Of a stretch of 5,730 nt of DNA, positions 1-5,730 are shown one piece after another. Where the stretch lies: the NCBI GenBank assembly GCA_022708765.1, contig JAKIYB010000319.1, positions 1 through 5,730 on the forward strand, read 5' to 3'. Position 1 is the first letter of the stretch. Every line of letters starts with the position of its first letter. The translations under genes were made by a program, and so were the position numbers. The notes under the pieces were generated by a model. The model ran no database searches. It saw only the letters and a program-made list of their open reading frames with translations, and was not told the origin of the DNA. The DNA comes from Armatimonadota bacterium (GTDB lineage Bacteria; Armatimonadota; Hebobacteria; CAIYQO01).

Positions 1-3000
1 ACGTGAGCTTGGCCGGCGGCCCGACGAAGTTCAGATCTTTATTGTCCACCTTCGCGGCGCCGGATTCGGCATGAATGGTGGCATTGCCACCCGCGCCGCC
101 TTTGCCGCGCACTTTGAGCGTCACGGTACCGTTCGCATCGAAGAGCAGGTTGCTCGGTGACGTGCCCAGTTCCAGATTCGTCGTCGGATTCACGAAGGTG
201 GCATTCACGCCGGTGATATTGAGAATCGAAAGCGGCGTGTTGGCCGGTACGGGCTTGCCCGCGTCATCCGTAGCGGAAATGACCACCGTGGTCTCTTCCA
301 GCAGCCCGTCCTGCCAGAAGTGGACATTCGCGTCCGTTGGCAGTAACGCCGTGCCCTGAACGGAAACTTTGATATCCTTCGCCGGCTTCTTATAGGCGAT
401 ATTCGCCGTGGCGGCGGTGGCCGCGCCGGCGCGGGCGGATACGATGAAGTCGTAATCCGTGACCTTGGCCGGGTCAGCGGCTTTCACCTTCACCGATGCC
501 AGTCCGTTATCGCCCACCTTCACTTTGCCGTCCGTCGGCTCCAGAACGAATCCCGGGTTGTCTACGGCGAACTGCACGGTGACGGCATCCTTGAGGATAT
601 TCGTTCCGTTCACATCCTTCACCGACACCGTCAACGTCACCGTATCGGTGCTGTTGATGAACGTCGGCGGATTCAGGAAGTTGATAGCCATCGGCGGGCC
701 GACGATGGCCACGTTGAAGATATTCTGATCATCCTGCCCATAGATGCCGGACTTCCAGTCATACACCAGGTATCCCGGTCCGGGATTCCCGTTGGCATAC
801 ACGCGGAACTTTCCGGTGATTTTACTGCCGGCCAGGTCAATGAACGACGGCAGGTTGAGCAACTGGCCCTGGTCGGAAGAGAGCCAGACGCCGACGTCAT
901 CGCTATCGGCGATGGACTTCCCGAAAGCATCCAGCGCGGTGATCGTCAGGTCCGCTTCGTCGAAATTCGACCCGGCGTCGGCGCCCATCTGCAGCGCGGG
1001 CTTAGAGGAGTCGAAGCGCAGCGTGCGCGCGCCGCCGATCACGCGGATCGCGGTTTGCGCCGAGCTACCGCCCGTCGAAGCGGTGATCTTCTCCGCGCCA
1101 TGAGAGCGACTGCGATAGTAGGTGGTCGCGGAAGCATACGTGCGCCCACCCTGAACATACGGTGAGATGTCAACGCTGACAAGGGGCAACTCTGCCGCCT
1201 GATCGCTAATCAGCGTCGGCACGAACCGCCCCATCCCCGCGGTGAAGACCACTTTTGACAGCGGATCAACCGATGTCGGCAGAACCGGATTGCCATACTT
1301 GTCGCGGATATCATCGGCGATCACGCGAATCTGATCTGGGCCCAGGTATGCGGGGAACTGCTCAGGATAGGCGTAGATCTGCGTGGCGCTGGTGCCGTCC
1401 ACGACCGGATCGAGCGTCAACGTCATCGTGGACGCGGACGCGGCGGTGATGGTAATCGGCGCGGAAGCGATTTCCAGCGGCATCTCCTGCAACTGCTGGC
1501 CCACCTCGAACATGACGACAAACGGCCGCGAATAGAGTCCTTTCAAGTCCGTGACCGTGACCTCAGCGTCAATGCCGCCGACCTGATCCGTGCGCCCGGT
1601 GACAGTGGGCAGTGCCAGAGAGCCGTCATCCGTGAAGACGAAGCTCATTGTATAGGGCGTATTGCCCGCGCAAGGCTGCCCGCGATCATCCCCAAGGTTC
1701 ACGCGGATGGGAATCAGCGTTCCCGCGGTAATAGTAGCGGGCGCATTGAGCAGCACGTTCGAATTCGCCGGCACCGGCCCACCCACCATCAGCACGCGCG
1801 CCTGCACCTCATTCGGACCGGCGACGCGGAAGGTGGTGGCGAAGATGACGCGGCCGTCCGTGCGGCTGACTCGCGCGATAATTTGCGCGCCGCCCACCGG
1901 TGTGTTGCGGTCGGCACTCAATATATTCACCGTGCAGGCACCGTTGGAGGTAGTCGCCATCGGGGTAATGGTGCCGTAAGGCGTACCGGTATTCGGCTTG
2001 GGCACGCCCGGCGCGGGATACGGATTCCCCTGATAGTCGAGCCCCGGCTCATATTGGTACGAATTCGGTTCGACGAGTTCAAAGAAGACCTGCGTGCCGT
2101 CGGGTACCGCATTTCCGTATTCATCGGTGATGCGCGCATACACGGACGAGGCATAGTCCGCGCCGGTCGCCGGGCGGCCGTTCGTGCGCAGCAACGCCCA
2201 CGGCCCGGCCATCGAGAGCTCGATGAGCGCCGGCATGCCGCCGCGCACCACGATCTGCGTGGCGCCGGTGACTTCCAGCGCGCGGGCGGTAATCGTTACG
2301 GTCTGGGCTTTGCTCGGTCCGGTATAGCCGACATTGCGGACATAACCGTCAGCCCCCGTTACAGCGGTAGTCGTGGCGAGGGTGCCATCAGACGCCACCA
2401 GATCAACCGCCACGTTCGGCGCGGGGACACCCTTATCCGTCACCAGGATATCCAGCGTCGTCTGACGCTGGGCGATGTTATTGGTGATGAGGAGCGTCGT
2501 CACCGCCGGGGTTACCAGCACCTTGATGACGTCCACTTTCGGCTGCATCAGCAGCGACATCGTCTGCTGAATCGTCCCGCTCTCGGCGGTAATGGCCAGC
2601 GTCACGGCGCCGTTCGACGGCGTTCCCTGCAGGATCACGGTGGCAATACCGCCCACGGTGAGCGCTTTCGCGGTCTGCGTCGCGGTGCCCTGGAAGACGC
2701 CGCCGCCAGCGACGGTGAACTCCACCTCGGTGCCATCATCCACCAGTTGCCCGAACACGTCATACACCTTCGCGGTGATGACCGCCTGCGAGCCGGGATC
2801 AGCCACCAGCGTAGCGACATTCGCCGTCAGTTCAATGCGGTTCGGAACCAGGGCGACGAACCTTACCTGCACGGCATTCCCGTTCAGGTCTACGGGCGTC
2901 GCCGTTAGCGCCGGGTCTACGCTGAAGATACCGGCGGTGAGCGTCACATTCTGCTGCAGTACGCCGTCAGGCAGCGTCGCGGCGGTCAGCGTGAAGGCCA

Positions 3001-5730
3001 GTTTCCCGTTGGCATCGGTGGCGCCGACGATGGGATTGAGCGTTCCGTGACTCGTGGTGAGAAGCACCGCGGTGTTCGGCGTCACGTTATCATTCTTGTC
3101 CGCCACTTCAACCGTGCCACTGGTTGAGGCCGTGGTGCGCGCCGGCAACAGCGGATTCTGCACTATCATACGCATCTTCGACGGCTGCCCTGGACCGATG
3201 CGCAAGGTGGCATCTTTCATCATCGTGCCCAGGAAGGCGACGATCGTGACGGTACCGACTTTATATCCTGCGCGCACCGTAACGGTCGCTTCACCGTTCT
3301 GATCGGTAATGGCGAAGTTCGTGGCCTGGTTATTGGCGTCGAAGAAGACGACATTCGGATCGGTACAGGCGAAGATGATCTTCTTGTTCGGCACCGCCAC
3401 GCCTTTATTATCGGTGAGCTTCACCTTGGCCGTGGTCTTCTCTTTCTTCGTCGGATCAAGGCTGGCATGCGGCGCGATGGCATCCACCGCGACCACTTCC
3501 TCATCCGCCAGCGTCAGCGTGAGCGACTCGGCGATGGCGGCGTTGATGATGACGTGCGTCTGGCTGGAGATGCCCGCCGCTTTTCCGTCGAACAATACAT
3601 TGACGGTGATATAGTCTTCGCCGACGATCTGCGCCTTCCAGTAGACCACCGCTTTGCCGTCGTCGCCCGTGGTGAGTTGCTGGGAGTTTGCCGCCCCCGC
3701 GCCGTCCGCCGACTTCGACAGCAGGCCGGTCTGACAACTTGTCACCAGCGCGGCATTGGGCACCGGCAGGCTGTCCGTGCCAACCGCGGTAATGGTGAGC
3801 ATTTCAGCCGGCGCGCCCAGCGTCACGGTTAATTCGCTTGGCGCGATGGTCACGTCCGCGATATCGGGCAGAGGCGTCAGCCCTTTCGTTTGATAATCGC
3901 CGGGCGCATACTGGTTCGCGGCGTCCACCGGAACGATGGCATACATCACAGATTGGCGCAGTGGGGCATCCACGTCGCGATAGGTGTTAATGCCCCACGC
4001 TACCGTCTTAATCTTCTCAAACTTCTGCTCAAGGACGGCGCGGGTGACCGAAAGGGTGCCCGCGGCCAGCGTGGTGCTGCGCCAGATTTCGTATGCCTGG
4101 CCATCCAGCAGGTCGGTGAGACCGTCGGCGTTCTTCGCCGGCGCCTGCCAGGTTAAGTTGACATTGCCCCGGGTGTTCGTCACATCCAGCGTCGTCACGT
4201 CACCCGGATCCAGGTCTACCCAGAACTGTGTGCTGTCCACCGGATCGGCTTTGAACGGCTGCGCAAGCGCCGCGCCCGCCAGCGCCACCACGCGATAGGT
4301 GTAGCCCATGCGGTCCGTCACGTCGGTGTCCAGATAGCTCGTTTCCAGGCGCGTGGTGATTTTCTTCAGCAGTTCCCAGCTTTCCGCGCGGCTGCCCATC
4401 AGGCGAGGGTCGCGCACGGAACCGCGACCGCCGCCGCGGCCCGGAGACCGGCGATCGTTGCGGCCTTCCATCAACTTGGTGCCCGGTCGGGTAATGCTGT
4501 TCGCCGTCGCGCTCTTTGACTGCTTCAGGCGGTACAATTCGTACCCATCTACGAAAGAATCGGTCGGCACCGGCCATTCCACGCGCAGTCCCACGCTCCC
4601 ACGCGCGTCTACGCGCGGCACCTCCGTTACGGTGACGGAGGCCGGGCCCTGCGGCTTGCTGGTGATCACGGTAATGGAATTTGACACCTGCGTGGGATGG
4701 ATGAGCCCGCTGCTCGATTTCGCATACACGCGATACACATACTCCCCGGCGGCGGGAACCGTGCGCTGCGCGGCGCGCGCGCTGGCCGGGGCGACCGCGC
4801 CGTCCACCTTCCAGGCGCTGGGCGGCTCACTGGCGAGTTTGCGCTCGATGACAAAGCCCGTCACGAAGGACGGCAGTGGGGAACCGAGATCCCAACTGAT
4901 TTCCACGATGCTGCCGGTGATGACACGCGCGGTCACGTTCTGCACCGGCGGCGGCACGCCAGGACCTACCGTGGTGGTGTTGCGATTGCTCAGGTTGACA
5001 ACGTCAAAGGTTTCCGTGGACCCATCGCTATACACCGCGACGAGCGTATATTCGTAAACATGGCCGACAATGGGCGGGTTCGTGGAGAGCGGACCATCCG
5101 AGAAGTAGACGAAATTGTTATTCAGGATCAAGTTCGACTTCGGCACTGTGGCGACGACTTCGGTGGCCGCGCGCGCGCTTGCCGCGCGCGTGCCGGCAAC
5201 GCCACGGTCGGCGCGCTGAATGCGGAAGCTGGCCAGTTGATCGAACTTATCCGGCTTGACCAACTGAAATTCCACGCCGGTGGAGGTCGGCGCGGCAAAG
5301 GCAAGACCGGGCACGGCCGGGGGCGGCGCCACCGCGCCGCCTCCGCCACCCCCGCCGCCACCAGTGAGGGCCGCAATTAACCCGACGGCGAGAATGCCGT
5401 AGAGAATGTTAAACTTGCCCTTGGGTTTCTCGACATCCCCGGTAACGTCATCATCCGGGATGACCGGTTGTGTACCGACTTTCGGATCCTTCGGCGGTCT
5501 CACCGGATCAGAGCTATTAATCTGTTTGCCACCGGTCATCTGCGCGGCAAGGTTCCGGGAAATGTCGCCGATGGCTTCGGCGTCGTGGCTGAGTTGCGAG
5601 CCGCCGTTATCTGGGAGAACGCGGCTTTTCCCGATGACCTCAAAGGGTGACGCGTAAGCCGGAGCGTTGGCTTCCTTTGTCACTTTGACGGCCGTCAGGT
5701 GAATATACGCGCGTCGGGGATCGGGCCGGG
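1..5730 (-). CDS. Giant FN3 / bacterial Ig-like (Big_1) repeat surface protein, partial at both ends
   Basis: One frame runs through the entire window without a stop, giving 1909 complete codons (5728 to 2) plus partial codons at both edges. It carries an N-terminal domain remnant (residues 1-65), a Pro/charged linker, a hydrophobic segment (106-122), a nine-glycine tract (123-131), four FN3-like domains (139-624) and eleven Ig-like domains (625-1903), with a twelfth beginning. Composition is rich in Thr, Val, Ala, Gly and Asp, with alternating hydrophobic beta-strand patterns and very few Cys, as is usual for bacterial Ig-like rods. By family precedent such proteins are envelope-anchored adhesins or structural fibres; that role is inferred here. 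The visible part alone is about 200 kDa. The start lies beyond base 5730 and the stop before base 1. No specific gene name is recognisable, and neither ligand nor secretion route can be read from this fragment. Confidence 0.95.
20..697 (-). other. Ig-like domains 10 and 11
   Basis: Residues 1678-1903. Copy 10 has VTLTVSVKDVNGTNILKDA (1697-1715) and KVGDNGLASVKVKA, the two signature turns. Copy 11 has TVVISATDDAGKPVPANTPL (1814-1833) and FDANGTVTLKVRG (1863-1875), followed by the strand NATIHAES (1882-1889). Copy 11 then reaches the linker NFVGPP. Both are regular copies. The six residues after copy 11 (PPAKLT, bases 2-19) fit the first strand of a twelfth repeat, so the array continues beyond base 1. 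Confidence 0.8.
698..1033 (-). other. Ig-like domain 9, aromatic late strands
   Basis: Residues 1566-1677. ADLTITALDAFGKSIADSDD (1592-1611) gives the strand and 'Dx.Gk' turn, and VGVWLSSDQGQL (1612-1623) the next strand, as in Big_1 repeats. The later part (KFRVYANGNPGPGYLVYDW, 1640-1658, then IYGQDDQNIFNVAIVG) is richer in Tyr and Trp than other copies. The overall length of about 112 residues is normal. Confidence 0.7.
1034..1438 (-). other. Ig-like domain 8, extended and tyrosine-rich
   Basis: Residues 1431-1565. The Big_1 turn appears as IRDKYGNPVLP (1474-1484) preceded by QIRVIADD, then KVVFTAGMGRFVP (1492-1504), and the copy closes with KITAS and AIRVIGG. It is about 135 residues long and carries eight tyrosines, clustered at 1452-1461 and 1524-1538. 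The usual 'DxxGxa' turn is replaced by a sequence around DISPYVQGGRTYAS (1520-1533). Confidence 0.65.
1439..1816 (-). other. Ig-like domain 7, divergent
   Basis: Residues 1305-1430. A preamble (NEVQARVLMVGGPVPANSN, 1306-1324) precedes TITAGTLIPIRVNLGDDRG (1332-1350), the 'i.Vtv.Dd.G.p' strand and turn. TDQVGGIDAEVTV follows, then FVVMFEVG and the closing APITITAA (1423-1430). Cys1353 is unpaired. Alternation of hydrophobic residues supports an Ig-like fold, but the consensus turns are weaker than in copies 1-6, and the boundary with copy 8 is approximate. Confidence 0.65.
1817..2239 (-). other. Ig-like domain 6 with a Tyr/Pro-rich insertion
   Basis: Residues 1164-1304. The Big_1 core is clear: ARITDEYGNAVPDGTQVFF (1198-1216) is followed later by TTSNGACTVNILSAD (1259-1273) and AQIIARV (1281-1287). 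Between them lies an insertion of about 32 residues (1221-1252, bases 1973-2068) rich in Tyr, Pro, Gly and Asn. It makes the copy about 141 residues long against about 105 for its neighbours. It ends in FRVAGP, the usual inter-repeat linker. Confidence 0.8.
2240..3856 (-). other. Ig-like domains 1-5, compact regular copies
   Basis: Residues 625-1163 hold five copies of 101-115 residues. Key stretches are AVGTDSLPVPNAALVTS (648-664) with TTGDDGKAVVYW (686-697) in copy 1, and TDQNGEATVTV (808-818) in copy 2. Copy 3 has ADKNDNVTPNTAVLLTTS (876-893) with TDANGKLAFTL (904-914). Copy 4 has YDVFGQLVDDGTEVEFTV (989-1006), the clearest Big_1 signature here. Copy 5 has TDKGVPAPNVAVDLVAS (1097-1113) with TGADGYV (1124-1130). 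Two copies contain one unpaired Cys each (665, 788). No binding site is apparent, so these look like rod spacers. Confidence 0.8.
3857..4210 (-). other. Fibronectin type III-like domain 4
   Basis: Residues 507-624. The landmarks are GDVTTLDVTNTRG (509-521), strand B VNLTWQAP with Trp527, strand C QAYEIWRST (544-552), NTYRDVDAPLRQ (581-592) before strand F, and VMYAIVPVDAANQ (594-606). The YRDxd motif followed by an 'sv.Y.v.avd..g' strand is typical of bacterial FN3 repeats. It is the last FN3 module; Ig-like repeats begin at residue 625. Confidence 0.75.
4211..4657 (-). other. Fibronectin type III-like domain 3 with a long Arg/Gly-rich loop
   Basis: Residues 358-506. FN3 landmarks are PQGPASVTVTEV (359-370), strand B LRVEWPVP with Trp385, strand C DGYELYRLK (394-402) and strand F GYTYRVVALAG (475-485). 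At about 149 residues it is roughly 50 longer than usual. The excess sits between strands C and E and includes an Arg/Gly-rich segment at 423-442 (7 Arg and 5 Gly in 20 residues). The sequence then resumes as ESWELLKKITTRLETSYLDTD, the normal 'Wxxl..i....tsYlDtdv' lead into strand F. Confidence 0.75.
4661..4957 (-). other. Fibronectin type III-like domain 2
   Basis: Residues 258-356. The order of motifs is the classical one: PPPVQNVTARV (259-269), strand B with the core tryptophan IVEISWDLG (274-282, Trp279), strand C GFVIERK (291-297), and tyrosine-corner strand F YVYRVYAKSSSG (330-341). It then ends in VSNSITV (348-354). At about 99 residues it matches the usual FN3 length. The C-C' loop region carries the same ASARAA hexapeptide (315-320) found in domain 1. 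Confidence 0.8.
4967..5314 (-). other. Fibronectin type III-like domain 1 (divergent)
   Basis: Residues 139-254. FN3-like features are a Pro-led first strand (VPGLAFAAPTSTGVEFQL), a C-strand FRIQRAD (168-174) and the YEYTLVAVYSDG strand (225-236), matching the FN3 'tyrosine corner' pattern. The core Trp normally found in strand B is replaced by Phe154. A loop after the C strand carries an Ala/Arg-rich insertion (about 176-190). It is the least typical of the four copies. Confidence 0.6.
5315..5362 (-). other. Polyglycine (Gly9) and Pro/Ala hinge
   Basis: Nine consecutive glycines (residues 123-131, bases 5336-5362) follow the hydrophobic segment directly. AVAPPPA (132-138) then leads into the first FN3-like domain. 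Codons in the tract are mixed (GGT, GGC, GGG, GGA), so it is not a pure triplet repeat. Placed between a membrane anchor and a rigid rod of domains, it most simply acts as a flexible swivel. Confidence 0.8.
5363..5413 (-). other. Predicted single transmembrane segment
   Basis: Residues 106-122 (FNILYGILAVGLIAALT) form the only long uncharged, strongly hydrophobic stretch found in the protein. At about 17 residues it is short for a membrane helix but sufficient. Lysines at 101, 103 and 105 precede it and no charged residue follows until well into the first FN3-like domain. By the positive-inside rule this predicts the N-terminal side in the cytoplasm and the repeat region outside the membrane (type II orientation). 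It is not a conventional signal peptide because at least 105 residues precede it. An alternative is a hydrophobic core strand of an envelope domain. Confidence 0.6.
5414..5533 (-). other. Charged, proline-rich linker before the membrane segment
   Basis: Residues 66-105 have no regular hydrophobic pattern and are rich in Pro, Asp and Lys (for example PVRPPKDPKVG at 75-85 and IPDDDV at 90-95). They end in the basic cluster EKPKGK (100-105) directly before the hydrophobic segment. The stretch is probably a disordered tether. The lysines at its end provide the flanking positive charge expected on the cytoplasmic side of a transmembrane helix. Confidence 0.6.
5534..5713 (-). other. C-terminal part of an N-terminal globular domain, family uncertain
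   Basis: Residues 6-65 look like the end of a compact alpha/beta domain. There is a beta-strand (AYIHLTAVKV, 7-16), a loop, a second strand leading to VIGKSRV (31-37), then an amphipathic helix (DAEAIGDISRNLAAQM, 49-64). Two strands followed by an Ala-rich closing helix resemble the C-terminal part of CsgG/FlgO/TolB-N-like envelope domains, where a final strand of the form 'xVxGxS' is followed by a helix of the form 'AixxiaxxLaxqm'. This is a pattern-level resemblance only and most of the domain is outside the window. Unlike the rest of the protein, this part is not Ig-like or Thr/Val-rich. Confidence 0.35.

Larger units (their letters stand above)
20..3856 (-). repeat. Array of eleven tandem bacterial Ig-like (Big_1/invasin-type) domains
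   Basis: Residues 625-1903 form repeats of about 100-140 residues. Approximate boundaries are 625-729, 730-844, 845-959, 960-1062, 1063-1163, 1164-1304, 1305-1430, 1431-1565, 1566-1677, 1678-1780 and 1781-1903. Most copies share the order: 'vtv.D..GxpVpx' strand and turn (for example LTDNKGVAVPNKKIIF, 771-786), then a turn of the form 'TDxNGxaxVxV' (TDQNGEATVTV, 808-818), then a strand 'vTitA'. Many end in a short Gly/Pro linker such as VxGP before the next copy. Identity between copies is low, so these are old, diverged repeats rather than recent DNA duplications. The family builds extended rods in intimin, invasin and related adhesins. Confidence 0.85.

Noticed and set aside
1883..2908. Plus-strand open frame of 341 codons, the longest complete start-to-stop frame in the window
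   Set aside because: It is antisense to the FN3/Ig gene and its translation is an Arg/His/Gly-rich string with no domain pattern, typical of the antisense shadow of GC-rich coding DNA. The minus-strand frame here encodes recognisable Big_1 repeats.
4200..4577. Minus-strand open frame of 125 codons in another frame
   Set aside because: It overlaps FN3-like domain 3 out of frame. The main frame is intact across it and its own product is Arg/Gly/Pro-rich without a fold pattern. It is not a frameshifted piece of the main gene.
4353..5057. Plus-strand open frame of 234 codons, with another overlapping it at 4697-5380
   Set aside because: Both lie opposite FN3 domains with clear Trp and tyrosine-corner motifs. 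Two overlapping antisense frames in one place reflect low stop density at high GC, and neither shows a family motif.
5165..5193. Alternating CG-rich near-palindromic stretch that could be read as a hairpin or terminator
   Set aside because: It is explained by consecutive Ala and Arg codons inside an uninterrupted coding frame, has no T-tract, and lies mid-gene.
5537..5539. ATG codon at residue 64 as a possible true start
   Set aside because: The same frame stays open to the window edge and encodes a plausible strand-strand-helix pattern whose helix includes this Met. No convincing ribosome binding site precedes it, so the start is more likely beyond 5730.
1..5730. CRISPR array, tRNA/rRNA, insertion sequence ends, promoters or an intergenic region
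   Set aside because: No direct repeats with regular spacers, no RNA-like folds with conserved motifs, and no non-coding gap; coding sequence fills the window. The protein repeats are too diverged to appear as DNA repeats.

Overview
The whole window lies inside one very large protein-coding gene on the minus strand. Reading the reverse complement with codons beginning at base 5728, one frame stays open from 5728 to 2. That gives 1909 consecutive sense codons, with no stop and with neither the true start nor the true end in view. No second gene, RNA gene, mobile element or intergenic gap is visible. Every other open frame, on either strand, behaves as a shadow of this gene. Residue numbers below count from the first complete codon (5728-5726), not from the real N-terminus.

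The protein is modular. Running from base 5728 down to base 2, the order is: (1) the end of a small alpha/beta-looking domain of uncertain family (residues 1-65); (2) a charged, proline-rich linker (66-105); (3) one short hydrophobic, probably membrane-spanning segment (106-122); (4) nine consecutive glycines and a Pro/Ala stretch (123-138); (5) four fibronectin type III-like domains (139-624); (6) eleven bacterial Ig-like domains of the invasin/intimin (Big_1) type (625-1903); (7) the first residues of a twelfth Ig-like repeat (1904-1909), where the window ends. This is the layout of a membrane-anchored, rod-like surface protein, most likely an adhesin or cell-envelope structural protein. No catalytic motif is visible.

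Points of interest are the coupling of an N-terminal domain to a membrane anchor and polyglycine hinge, Ala/Arg- and Arg/Gly-rich insertions in corresponding loops of the FN3-like domains, a Tyr/Pro-rich insertion in Ig-like domain 6, tyrosine-rich Ig-like domains 8 and 9, and only four cysteines in 1909 residues.

The DNA is GC-rich, with G or C favoured at third codon positions. The combination of a hydrophobic anchor, a polyglycine tract, FN3 domains and Big_1 repeats suggests an environmental bacterium. Armatimonadota is my tentative guess from general memory of such proteins. Planctomycetota, Chloroflexota or another little-cultured phylum cannot be excluded. With no neighbouring genes visible, no operon or multi-gene system can be inferred.
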